Shown here: positions 36,401 through 43,046 of the stretch, piece after piece | Position numbering within the stretch: position 1 is the stretch's first letter | Layout: the number at the start of each line of letters is the position of its first letter | Source of the DNA: Bactericera cockerelli | Taxonomy: Eukaryota > Arthropoda > Insecta > Hemiptera > Triozidae | Reading direction: 5' to 3' | Length of the DNA: 64,000 bases | Assembly: GCA_024516035.1 (NCBI GenBank) | Contig: CM044955.1 | Span: forward strand, 11,492,050 to 11,556,049 | The notes under the pieces: generated by a model | What the model saw: only the letters and a program-made list of their open reading frames with translations | What the model was told of the DNA's origin: nothing | The model's database searches: none | Position numbers and translations under genes: made by a program

Positions 36401-38807
36401 AAGGGGCTGGAGGATCCGCCAGGCCTGGGCAAGAGACTGCTCAGGTGAGACTGGTACTTATACGTCTCGTCTGTCCCGGTAGCTCAGTGGTAAAGGCGGC
36501 ACCCTGTGAATCCAGAGATTCCAGAGGTCGCGGGTTCGAAACCCAGCCGGGACATGACAAGTTATCCTCCCATTTGGGATTTTTACCACATAATAATACG
36601 TCTTGGGCTTACTGCTGGAATAATGGGACTTCATAGTCCTAATAGGGCAGTATAAATAAGGCGATATTATTATTATACACATAGCCCGGTGTGGTGGTAC
36701 TTGTACACATAGCCCCGGTGTGGTGACACTAGTACACTTGGCCCGGTGTGGTGACCCTTTGTACACACAGCTCGGTAAGGGTTGGGTGGAAGAGATTGAC
36801 ACAGGCAATAACCCCGCCCTTTAGGTAGGACATTAACTTCATTCTTTTTTTTTTTTTTGCTTAATCTTTTTGTTTTTCTTTATAATTTCATTGTATTTTA
36901 CTGTATATATTTTTGTTCTACCTAATAAAGATTAATATAATAATAATAATAATATGGTGACATTTGTAGCTATACAAGACTTTTTGTTCAGGCGACTTGA
37001 ACTTTCAAAAAAATTAATAACACGAGTGTATGTATATTTCTTAGGTACTCTTGAATTTTTTACACCCTTCGTTTCAAATTGTTCAAAAATAAAATAAATA
37101 TTCGTCATAAAACCATCTCATTGAGAAACGTAAAACATTATCTTAATATACAGGGTGGGGCAAAAGTCTGGAAACCCCTGAATAACTTTCGAATGGCTTC
37201 TTCGGTAAAATTAAAATTTTGTAAGGTAAACCGGGCTAATAAGATCTTCTTTTAGAGTGGGGTCGATTTTTGTTACCGGCCCCCATGTCGGGGCCAGGGG
37301 GGCCAACTTCATTTTTTTAAATACGAACCCCCACCTTGCGATACATTTGTGGAAAGGTCTTTAAATAAGAAATACATTGGTGAAAATTTTATTTTTTTAA
37401 TGTTAACTGTTTGCAAATGGCGTCCAACTTTCTGTATGCAGTAAAGTCTGGAAACCCCTGAATATCTTTCGAAAGGGCTTTCTCAGTAAATTTAAAATTG
37501 TGTACGGTAACCCTTGGTAATTAGACCTTTTATTAGAATGGGACCAATTTTTTTTAACCGGTCCCCATGTCGGGGCCAGGGAGGCCAACTTCATTTTTTT
37601 AAATACGAAACAACACCTTGCGATACATTTTTGGAAAGGTCTTATTACCCTGACTTACCGTGTACAGTTTTAAATTTACTGAGAAAGCCCTTTCGAAAGA
37701 TATTCAGGGGTTTCCAGACTTTACTGCATACACAAAGTTGGACGCCATGTGCAAACAGTTAATATTTAAAAAAATAAAATTTGCACCAATGTATTTCTTA
37801 TTTAAAGACCTTTCCAAAAATGTATCGCAAGGTAGGGGTTCGTATTTAAAAAAATGAAGTTGGCCCCCCTGGCCCCGACTTGGGACCGGTAACAAAAATC
37901 GACCCCACTCTAAAAGAAGGTTTTATTAGCCCGGTTTACCTTACAAAATTTTAATTTTACCGAAGAAGCCATTCGAAAGTTATTTAGGGGTTTCCAGACT
38001 TTTGCCCCACCCTGTATAAATGTCAAAGTCACTGACTGACTGACCATCGCTCTACAGCCCAAACCGTAATACCTAGCGAGCTGAAATTTGGTAGGTAGCT
38101 TTGTCTTATAGTCTAGATGTGCAACAAGACGGGATTTTTCGAAATTCCCACTACAACATCTGCCATTGGCGAAAAAGGATTTTTTGCTTTCACGGCCATG
38201 CCTCGGCCCGCAAAGCGGGCGACAGCCCGCTAGTACATCATATATGTCGGTGTTGACTTTTTTATTTCATTTCCACCCTTCTCGTATTCATATTTTTAAA
38301 ATATAAGAAAATTAGACCATTTGGGAAAGAAATTGGCCAAAAAATTGGTCTGGCCATTCAAAGAGGAAATAGTTCTTGCATCCTCGGTTCCCTTCCGGAA
38401 GGACGGTCCCTGGGACAAGTTTTTTTTATATTTAATAAAACTAAATAAAACAGTTCTTCTTACAACAACAACAAAAAAAATCTCAAAACCCATCTCATTC
38501 TTCAACTTGCAGACGACTCTCCTCGAAGAAGGACGAGAAAGACGAACAGGCGGCCTCTGCGGGGGCGGAGCCCATGCGCCTGCGCGGCCTAGACAACCGC
38601 GCCTTCGACCAGGAGCCGCCCAAGTCCCCCTGGCGGTACCCCTTCCAGCGGGCCGCCATCCAGGGCACCGCGTTCCGCCGCTCCGAGTCCCAGGACTCCA
38701 CCTCCAGCACCGCCTCCAGCATTGCCAAAGCCTCGGTCCACTTCGCCGAGTTCCCGGCGCACAAACCTCTGCGGGCCACCAACCCATCCGCCCTCCACAC
38801 GAGGTGA
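15274..38807 (+). CDS. mol: Dual oxidase maturation factor (DUOXA / moladietz), 7 coding exons
   Basis: The joined exons 15274-15432, 16746-16803, 30860-30994, 32623-32845, 34623-34837, 36252-36444 and 38513-38807 total 1278 nt, a 425-residue protein plus stop, with every junction GT-AG and frame-consistent. DUOXA proteins are ER/plasma-membrane partners that let dual oxidase mature and reach the surface, where it makes hydrogen peroxide. I see the conserved N-terminus (RTEGGP, NRTPVTGD), five hydrophobic segments near residues 30-48, 56-73, 187-209, 212-232 and 254-278, and a large extracytosolic loop with sequons at N113 and N123. The loop has the family signatures GWHVG, SYRAYSRE and IGLNHVNITL. 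The tail (about 290-425) is charged and Ser/Thr-rich. The start ATG lies in a strong context (GCCACCATGATG) nine bases after an acceptor, so a 5' UTR exon lies upstream. Intron 2 is 14 kb and full of repeats. The Drosophila orthologue is moladietz (NIP). Confidence 0.95.
15580..15765 (-). mobile_element. tRNA-derived SINE family C in mol intron 1
   Basis: ggaaggtaaccaccaggcca, ttttctaccacctaaccctc, and a box B complement (gattcaaaccaacgga). Confidence 0.8.
15793..16680 (+). repeat. Minisatellite in mol intron 1, about 45-55 bp unit
   Basis: About 18 copies of a unit with aaataaacattgtttctttt, tcattttcaaatttgtctga, with a variant tactgtttc replacing cattgtttc in alternate blocks. It ends 65 bases before exon 2. 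Confidence 0.95.
16746..16803 (+). CDS. mol: mol coding exon 2
   Basis: A 58-nt exon giving RFTTFMSVTLSLFVGNVIL, the second membrane segment. Acceptor ttccag, donor gtaagt. It ends one base into the codon for Val73, completed in exon 3 14 kb away. It lies 65 bases beyond the end of the minisatellite in intron 1. Confidence 0.92.
17595..18018. mobile_element. Degraded Tigger/pogo-like MITE
   Basis: Begins cagtagaaaccccgctatta and ends ttagttcataataacggttt; inside are cattatgaacttttacatta and related motifs shared with 34012-34473. In mol intron 2. Confidence 0.65.
18085..18350 (-). mobile_element. 5S-derived SINE, degraded
   Basis: Complement of head motifs (gttgcttaacttcagtgatt, ggtcaccaatcatcc) and body (taacctcagcctacctcagt) remain. 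Confidence 0.7.
18586..18741 (+). mobile_element. tRNA-derived SINE family B, complete with 16-bp target duplication
   Basis: Head accgacctcagtagcttgat (box A) and ggtggttcaagtcccgg (box B), body gagtttgagtagttgtgata. Flanked by AACAATAATAAATCTA at 18570-18585 and 18742-18757, identical. Confidence 0.93.
19137..20065 (+). repeat. Minisatellite in mol intron 2, ~20-bp unit
   Basis: Repeats of tttcattgtgattccatga and tttcattttaattccacga alternate, giving a loose 40-bp higher-order unit. It is interrupted at 19264-19394 by a 130-bp AT-rich insertion. Confidence 0.95.
19264..19394. mobile_element. Probable retroelement fragment inside the minisatellite
   Basis: caaattaaatcaaagttttt followed by A-rich text, unrelated to the array around it. 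It resembles the complement of a retroelement 3' end (compare ttattcaattcaattcaa near 23527). Confidence 0.4.
20381..20615 (+). mobile_element. 5S-derived SINE, complete with target duplication
   Basis: Head cagcgtcgatggcacgttga, gaagttaagtaacg, tatggatgggtgacc, gacgctggc; body and tail acccaaataaaaagg. Flanked by AAGCAAAACAGA at 20369-20380 and 20616-20627. Confidence 0.9.
21320..21620. other. GC-rich island in mol intron 2, function unknown
   Basis: About 55% GC over 300 bases in AT-rich surroundings, with a TATA-like ctatttatag at 21537. No splice-supported ORF. It may be a regulatory element, an alternative promoter or an unrecognised repeat. Just upstream (21215-21300) is an ATATGTAT-rich palindromic tract. 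Confidence 0.3.
21640..21934 (-). mobile_element. tRNA-derived SINE family E
   Basis: Head complement at about 21860-21934 (gccacagtgactac; gatcgaacacc), body cctcacgaggtatgagtgga and tttgtgttattatgtcacaa. Confidence 0.85.
22207..22772 (-). mobile_element. 5S-derived SINE split by a TTAA MITE
   Basis: Same head and body as at 39061-39328, with almost identical sequence, interrupted at 22395-22693. Tail is the poly(T) run at 22207-22216 on the + strand. Confidence 0.9.
22395..22693. mobile_element. piggyBac-like MITE (TTAA duplication) inside a 5S-derived SINE
   Basis: A 299-bp element with 13-bp inverted ends CTCTTTGCGGCAC / GTGCCGCAAAGAG, flanked by TTAA at 22391-22394 and 22694-22697. The SINE copy at 39061-39328 shows the empty site (gtcttaacctcgctgg). 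No coding capacity. Confidence 0.85.
22773..25447. other. mol intron 2, no gene seen
   Basis: AT-rich; a retroelement-like tail (aataaattattcaattcaat) near 23520. No splice-supported ORF. Confidence 0.5.
25448..25612 (-). mobile_element. tRNA-derived SINE related to family A
   Basis: Box B complement (ttcgaacccacgacc) and (TAA)n end as in family A, but a different body (atggaaagtgccagagtagc). The head region forms the hairpin ctgtctcggtagat / atctaccgagacag at 25600-25632. Confidence 0.6.
25690..26010 (+). mobile_element. LINE ORF2 end and 3' UTR fragment
   Basis: An open stretch EMLESKEKWNCVEKMVREIV resembles the C-terminus of R1/jockey-type ORF2 proteins, followed by ggtaaaaatcccacacccct and an A-rich end near 26005. 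5' truncated. Confidence 0.45.
26639..27483 (+). repeat. 66-bp minisatellite in mol intron 2, about 12.8 copies
   Basis: Unit ggtggctcactcactaatga...gtatgttgtgctagga, period exactly 66 except one insertion near 27042. Most copies are identical; a few carry single changes (27016-27050, 27110-27175). The homogeneity implies recent expansion. Confidence 0.98.
27688..27925 (+). mobile_element. tRNA-derived SINE family D
   Basis: Head ctccgttgcgtaacggttgt, gagttcgactcccggttggg (box B); body cccccgtcctgactctctat to aaccaggtcagataataatg. Confidence 0.8.
28056..28240 (+). mobile_element. tRNA-derived SINE family E, partial
   Basis: gtcactgtggccaagtggag, ggctcgatccccagcgg, then a shortened body. Confidence 0.7.
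28497..28705 (-). mobile_element. tRNA-derived SINE family D, body
   Basis: Complement of the body at 27785-27925 (ctgacctggttgcagggttt, gtgaccagttgattctactt), so the two form an inverted pair 570 bases apart. Confidence 0.8.
29195..29405 (+). mobile_element. 5S-derived SINE, degraded
   Basis: gcagttaagcaacgcccatc, ggactttgtgggtgaccaat, then body ggcccaacccaggtttggtc and gaatggagggtgaaaccc. Tail missing. Confidence 0.75.
29406..30859. other. mol intron 2, end
   Basis: No gene seen. ccatttggctatacaaggta and its repeat at 30768 indicate a local duplication (30560-30600 with 30770-30805). Confidence 0.5.
30860..30994 (+). CDS. mol: mol coding exon 3
   Basis: Residues 73-118, the start of the extracytosolic loop. 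It contains the Trp-His pair (GWHVG), the Tyr-rich SSYRAYS stretch, the motif IGLNHVNITL and a sequon at N113. Acceptor ttcttccag, donor gtaagt. A 129-bp MITE starts 24 bases after the donor. Confidence 0.94.
31019..31147. mobile_element. PIF/Harbinger-like MITE, complete
   Basis: 129 bp with inverted ends GGGCGGAATTAATAGAC / GTCTATTAATTCCGCCC, flanked by CAA and TAA (a decayed TAA duplication). It lies 24 bases after the donor of mol exon 3. Confidence 0.75.
31285..31426 (-). mobile_element. tRNA-derived SINE family B
   Basis: Complement of family B (actcaaactcgctttactaa, gaccaacgacctc). The adjacent 31160-31255 block recurs at 42033-42125 (cacagcggagtcaaatattt), another dispersed repeat. 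Confidence 0.85.
32222..32355 (+). repeat. Two-copy tandem repeat upstream of mol exon 4
   Basis: aggttgattgcacataagat...ccctaattatg occurs twice with a period of about 65 bp, with few changes. Confidence 0.85.
32400..32592 (+). repeat. ~23-bp tandem repeat next to mol exon 4
   Basis: Eight or so copies of gggtcattgccttgatattg, interrupted by a poly(T) tract (32508-32526). The array stops about 30 bases before the exon 4 acceptor, so it occupies the region where the branch point and pyrimidine tract should lie. Confidence 0.9.
32623..32845 (+). CDS. mol: mol coding exon 4
   Basis: Residues 118-192, the rest of the loop with a sequon at N123 and motifs FNERFSW, GLPFPILTVAEYF and QYRAAGYYAGVFLW. 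Acceptor tgtgctttcag, donor gtcagt (weaker than gtaagt). The exon follows directly on a short tandem repeat, and a tRNA-derived SINE starts 24 bases after its donor. Confidence 0.94.
32870..33075 (+). mobile_element. tRNA-derived SINE family A
   Basis: tRNA-like head gtcccggtagctcagtgcta (box A) and gggttcgaaacccaaccggg (box B), then a conserved body (atcctcccatttgggatttt, taaggcgatattatt). 24 bases after the exon 4 donor of mol, sense. Confidence 0.9.
33782..33928. mobile_element. MITE with GGGCCGAATTATGAAAC ends
   Basis: 147 bp; inverted ends GGGCCGAATTATGAAACAGG / CCTGTTTCATAATTTGGCCC, flanked by TAA and TGA. Fits PIF/Harbinger. A related left half lies at about 26042-26110 (gggccgcattataaaacagg). 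Confidence 0.7.
34012..34473. mobile_element. Tigger/pogo-like MITE
   Basis: 462 bp with inverted ends CAGTAGAACCCCGTTATTAT / complement, flanked by TA. Further inverted copies of gttcataata-cggggttc lie subterminally. No intact transposase; a short ORF in the middle is not recognisable. Confidence 0.8.
34623..34837 (+). CDS. mol: mol coding exon 5
   Basis: Residues 192-264, covering membrane segments 3 and 4 and the start of 5 (WCFYLVIAAG). Acceptor tctgtccacag, donor gtaagg. The last 23 bases of this exon and its donor are repeated about 210 bases downstream in intron 5. Confidence 0.94.
34815..35170 (+). repeat. Tandem duplication spanning the end of mol exon 5 and its donor
   Basis: cttctatttggtgatcgcgg, ctggtaag, then actggagacaatag and a long pyrimidine tract occur at 34815-35024 and again at 35026-35170, both ending in tgtttagatttaagtact. 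The intronic copy therefore carries 23 bases of exon 5 and a perfect second donor at 35049. Confidence 0.92.
35815..36218. mobile_element. PIF/Harbinger-like MITE, interrupted
   Basis: Ends GGGCGGAATTAATAGAC and the complement (ttaattccgccc), flanked by TTA on both sides. The same element is uninterrupted at 31019-31147. Here 270 bp are inserted at its right TTAA. Confidence 0.75.
35937..36206. mobile_element. TTAA-flanked insertion carrying a LINE 3' end
   Basis: Lies between TTAA copies at 35933-35936 and 36207-36210. Its ends are roughly inverted (CCCGGGATGAGTAC / complement of gtactgattgccgg). Inside are the palindrome gttgtgagaga-aatctctcacaac and a LINE-type tail on the - strand (gggcggggttattgcctgtg). 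Either a piggyBac-like element with a nested LINE, or a composite. Confidence 0.55.
36252..36444 (+). CDS. mol: mol coding exon 6
   Basis: Residues 264-328: the end of membrane segment 5, then the start of the cytosolic tail (MYPHKFSTILEVDYDTPYD, SKKRSKG). Acceptor tcttcccag, donor gtgaga. A tRNA-derived SINE in the sense direction starts 28 bases after the donor. Confidence 0.94.
36473..36676 (+). mobile_element. tRNA-derived SINE family A
   Basis: Near-consensus copy: gtcccggtagctcagtggta, gggttcgaaacccagccggg, body, (ATT)n end. 28 bases after the exon 6 donor of mol, sense. Confidence 0.92.
36770..36955 (+). mobile_element. Non-LTR retrotransposon 3' end with (TAA)n tail
   Basis: gttgggtggaagagattgac, aataaccccgccctttaggt, then T-rich sequence, aataaag and an ATA-rich tail. 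Other copies of the motif: 36125-36190 (-), 48925-48965, 52222-52268 and 4688-4715 (-). Confidence 0.6.
37151..38014. mobile_element. Foldback Tc1/mariner-like MITE with ~400-bp arms
   Basis: 864 bp flanked by TA, ends CAGGGTGGGGCAAAAGTCTG / complement. Almost the whole left half pairs with the right half. Within each half the motif gtctggaaacccctgaat recurs, so the arms are themselves partly duplicated. In mol intron 6. Confidence 0.88.
38030..38233 (+). mobile_element. Possible Helitron 3' end
   Basis: Ends gcccgcaaagcgggc (hairpin), 10 bases, then CTAG followed by T, the expected Helitron 3' arrangement (hairpin plus CTRR before T). Upstream text (ctgactgactgaccatcgct, gagctgaaatttggtaggta) is typical dispersed-repeat sequence. 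The 5' end was not identified. Confidence 0.45.
38513..38807 (+). CDS. mol: mol coding exon 7 and stop
   Basis: Residues 328-425, a GC-rich exon encoding a basic, Ser/Thr-rich cytosolic tail (SSKKDEKDEQ, RSESQDSTSSTASS) ending ...NPSALHTR with TGA at 38805-38807. The tail resembles the long variable tail of insect DUOXA proteins rather than the short vertebrate one. Acceptor tcaacttgcag. Confidence 0.9.
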
Positions 38808-39060
38808 AATCGCATCAGGTGAGAACGGTGGCAACACTGCTGGTCCATGCAGTCAATTTCTCGCAACACTCTAGAGGTGAAATCTCACCAGGTGAGAACT
38901 GTGGCAACACTTGAAGATACCTAACACAAAAAGATACCCCTACCACAGGTCGATTTGATACTATAATTAAATGAAATGCTAAATATTCTAAAAAACTCTT
39001 CTTTACTTTTCTTCTTTCACTATCCTTACTCTTCTTCCATCCTTCTAAAATTCGTACAGG

Positions 39061-39328
39061 ATTTTTTTTTTTTTTTTTAAGTGGGGTTTAACGTCGCTTT
39101 CAACTGCCATGGTCATATCACGACGGGGGTTTTACCCTCCATTCGCAGGAAACTCACAAACCTGCTACTCACATTGACCTCACCCAGCCTGAGTGGGGCC
39201 GGGAAAAGCCAGCGTCACGAGAATTAGAATTTGAATGGTCACCCATCCAAGTCTTAACCTCGCTGGATGTCGCTTAACTTCGGTGTTCTGAAGGGAACCT
39301 GTGTATTCAACATGCCATCGACGCTGGC
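39061..39328 (-). mobile_element. 5S rRNA-derived SINE (SINE3 type), complete
   Basis: Read on the - strand, the head is a full 5S-like sequence: gccagcgtcgatggcatgtt, gaataca, accgaagttaagcgacatcc (box A region), gacttggatgggtgacc (intermediate element) and a closing gacgctggc. A body (ccactcaggctgggtgaggt) and a poly(A) tail follow. It is flanked by TACAGGATTTTT copies (39055, 39329). Transcription would be by RNA polymerase III from the internal 5S promoter. Confidence 0.9.
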
Positions 39329-39689
39329 TACAGGATTTTTAACATCCCAGGCAACCGCACGAACGAGCTCTTACTCACAAAAACAAAGCGATGTTCTCTT
39401 TAGAGTGTGAGTATAAGTACAAAAAAAAGCTTTACCCACCTATTTACTTTTCAAATCTTCTCTATTAAAATTGTATTTATTTATTTTAATATTTTCAATT
39501 TTACTTTATTCTAATTTTATATGCTTCGATTAAGATTTGAATTGTTGTTATTACCTAAATACTGTACAAATATATATTACATTACATTACACTGGTCCAT
39601 GCAGTCATTCTCACGCATCACTCTAGAACGGTAGCATGTCGTGCATTGGTAGTCACTCAAAAAGCTCTAGACTGGTAATATAGGTAGCG

Positions 39690-39803
39690 TAGCTTGAATT
39701 TTTCCTCATTTATTTGAGTTTGTGACCACATAATAATAAGACTCTGAGGTTAGGTGGTAAAAAATATAGGATTTGAGCACCATCCTCGCCTGGTTACCTT
39801 CCA
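39690..39803 (+). mobile_element. tRNA-derived SINE family C, body only
   Basis: tttttcctcatttatttgag, agactctgaggttaggtggt, ggttaccttcc. Confidence 0.75.
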
Positions 39804-42800
39804 AAACAAAATAAAAAAACATCAAAGGAAATAACATCCTTGAATTCTTTGATAGGCACCTACCTCTCGGTCATTCACATTGAACTAAACGCTAATAATA
39901 ATTCTGTTGATATTCTGTTTATTTGTTACAGATCGCCTCTCAAAAACCTCACTCTTTCAAAACTGGGGATTTTCAAACAACCGAAAACATTTTCCTTAAA
40001 AAATTCTTACATTTGGCTGTGATCAAAATTCGTTATTTATGTATGTAATTTATGTTTGAACTTGACGCTGTCTGTTAAGCTCTTTGCCATTACGTTTTTT
40101 CATTTTTGTATAGAAAATGTTAGAACTAATTTACCGTAGATTTAGATTTTAGCTTGTAAGATAGAACTCAAACAGAGTGGTACTCTAGCATTCTGATGCC
40201 AAACCGAGAAGGTATTACTGCGTACCTTGAGAAAACATAATTAATGAGGATATTCCTACAATGTAGGTAGGTACCTGTATTTTAAGGAAAATAAACTATC
40301 TCTTTTAATTATTAAAAGGTTCAAATGAGCGTACGTCATAATGTATGCCAATCATACCCTAAAAAAAGGCCACCTTCTATAAATTTCCCATACACAATCA
40401 ATAAACTTGGTAGAGTATATCCGAGTCACTCGGCCAATTGGGACTTCTCAATTGGCCCGGCCAGCGATCAGCTCTCAAAAGTTAAAATTTAATATTGTCT
40501 ATATTGATCGTGTGAACCAAGGAACGTTGATTAAAATAAAACCTGATTTAAATGAGTGCGCTGAAATATTACGCCAAACATTCCAACAACGCCTTATAAA
40601 TTTAGGTACGGATGCTCAGGAAAGTTCTTTATCACTTTACAAAAGTTAGAAATTAGAAATCTTGTATCTAATAATTAGTGATGCCAACATTTCTGCGCCT
40701 CTAAAGTGTGCCAATAGGTTGCCCAAGTTAGGATTTAGATTAGTTGCGACCCCATGTGATTGTATAGGTTAAGACTATTGTACATATAATTTAGTGATTT
40801 TTAGTGATAGTAATTTTAACAGTTATGTATGTATAATATAATTAAATAGCTGGTTAATTATTACTGTTAAGACTCCATGTTGAGAAGAATTATTTTTGTA
40901 GGGAGAAGGAGAATTTGAAGGGTCGCGGACCTCATCTTTTCATAACTACATATATGTCATATGAAACAACCATCTCTGTCTTAAGAAGCGATGGTTTCAT
41001 GAGGTGATTTAAGCAATTATTTTCTGGTCCTTGGATAAGGTAATGATTTTTTCACTCGTCTCTTACTGTCTATTTCTAGGAGTAAAAAAGAGTTGTGAGA
41101 GTACACAGGATAGCGAAGTTCGTAGGTTCAAATTGCGGAGGGCGCGATTTCCGGTCTTTTTCTCTGCTGGAATGACACACATGTAAGATTTCCTAGACCG
41201 AAATAAGCCTCGCAGGGTTTCAGAGTATAAAAAAATAGAAATGAAGAGCAATTTTGTTATTGGATTTTCTGGGAGTTTATTATTCTGTGGACCCTAGTTG
41301 ATACTAACCTGTTTGTATTCACAGTGCTAAAATTCTACGGGATTTCTTCATTATTTTGCTATCCTTGCTCATGCTGACTACTGACTACCATAGTAGTCCC
41401 CTGCCCAAGTGTCATATTATAATTTCCATAGGCAAGTACGAATAAGTTGTATATGTTATAAGTAGTGCCACAAAAATACAATGTACAATATTAATTCAAT
41501 AAAATTATTTATTTATAACGAATCCCAAACAGTTTGTTTCTTCTATCGTTACGAGGTTTGGCTTTTAACTTTCAGGACTGGGAATCATACCAGATTTCCA
41601 GCGCTGGCTGGAATGCCAGACAAGTAGAACAAGTCAATTACAGTAGAACCTCTCAACCACCAATAAATAAAGGATTCAGTTTGTGTTATGGAGGCTTAAT
41701 GCATGATATGAAGTTTCAAATTGAAAGACACCACCCAAAAAAAAGAATTGGAGATTTTTTTCAATAAAATAAGGAATCATCATTATTTAGCGATTAAAAA
41801 TAAATAAAATACATAACGAAATTTATTAATATAATGATTTTTGTACAAATTTTAGTTATGGGTCAGGATAATTTATATATTTCCAACAGGAATTAAGGAA
41901 AGCATGCTCTGATATTGCACACTTCTGGGGAATAATCACTTCTACAGTAGGTTAAGAGCACCTCATACGGACCAATCAATATGCTAAGACTGTTAAAAGT
42001 GTTTTTAAATTGGATTGGACTTAACAAATTACGATGGAACTGTCTCTAAAAATCACAAATTCAATTCACAGCGGAGTCAAATATTTTGTAAACAATTACG
42101 ATTAAAGAATTATTTAATAATAAAATTAGTTCTTGCATTATGGACAACAGGGCTCATAAATATTCTGTATGATAGTTAATTTGTGAATAAGTATCGAGTA
42201 GTGGTAGAATTTCAGGATTTGAAAATACTAAAAAAAAAATCAATTTAAATTCTATTTGTTGGTACCAAGATATATCGTTGAATATTTAATAAAAAAACAT
42301 GATGATACCCTCAAAAAACTAATTGTATTTATACATAGAATACAAAAATAAAAATACTGCTTTAAGTCAAACACACTTCGATAAACGAGTAGTGATAAAT
42401 AATCAGTATAAGGAATCGAGTATAAATGTCTTTTGACCCGAGGGATACCTACGACCAAAAACTTTGATTAAGTAACGAATATTGTTCATATTTTTTTCTT
42501 TCGGTTACAACCTATATTTCAGTGACACACATATATTCACTGTAGCAGTGAGCGCAATGCTAACTTGTATAGAAGATCCCTAGCAATGGACGGACTTAAA
42601 TTAAACACAAAGCTTTAGAAGCTAACAGGAGATTTTTTGGAGTTTAAATTACGAGGAACGGGGAGTTGAGTTTGTCAAAGAAACGTTCTATCTTTGTGGT
42701 ATAAAATACAATGAAGCAAACATTGGATCAGATTTTTTTTACTTTTGACATTCTACAAAATATAGATGGATATAATAAGCCATTTTTACCTAATTTAAAA

Positions 42801-43046
42801 AAAAATGTCAATCGAGATAATTTCAACATGCATAATTTTAATATAAGGATCAATAACATTTCAGTATTCTGCTATGTACAAACTTAAGTTCAAAGATTAT
42901 GATTAGTGGTCGGGAATGCATTGAGGTTATAACCTCAAGACCCATTTGTCATTAACTGGAGGATTTTTAGATATGATGACAAGTTAGGAGAACCTTGCCA
43001 TGTCCTAACAGTGCAGGGTCCTGGGATCATAACCAGCAGCTTACTT
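39804..43046. other. Intergenic between mol and AP-1 mu
   Basis: Short open stretches at 40407-40649 (KFNIVYIDRVNQGTLIKI, unrecognised) and 41576-41767. Dispersed repeat at 42033-42125. Otherwise nothing supported. Confidence 0.45.
41576..41767 (+). CDS. Candidate terminal exon ending in a PIP-box-like motif
   Basis: An acceptor-like ttttaactttcag precedes 63 codons in phase 0 starting DWESYQISSAGWN and ending HHPKKRIGDFFQ, then TAA overlapping AATAAA. The end resembles a PCNA-interaction box (I..FF) but lacks the usual Gln. No partner exon was found, and a Tigger-like end sequence (cagtagaacctc) lies inside, so this may be chance. Confidence 0.18.
   Translation, partial: DWESYQISSAGWNARQVEQVNYSRTSQPPINKGFSLCYGGLMHDMKFQIERHHPKKRIGDFFQ

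Noticed and set aside
36473..36555. tRNA gene
   Set aside because: The head has boxes A and B and a CCGGGAC closing stem, but it is followed by the same 120-bp body in every copy and occurs many times: a SINE head, not a tRNA gene. The same holds for families B-E.
37403..37895. Repeated ORFs containing GFQTLLHT
   Set aside because: They are readings of the paired arms of the foldback MITE on both strands.
38296..38869. Long overlapping ORFs antisense to mol exon 7
   Set aside because: They mirror the GC-rich coding exon; the + strand frame joins the other exons and is the real one.
39240..39328. 5S rRNA gene
   Set aside because: The similarity is clear but diverged, there is no tandem 5S array, and a SINE body, poly(A) tail and target duplication follow.
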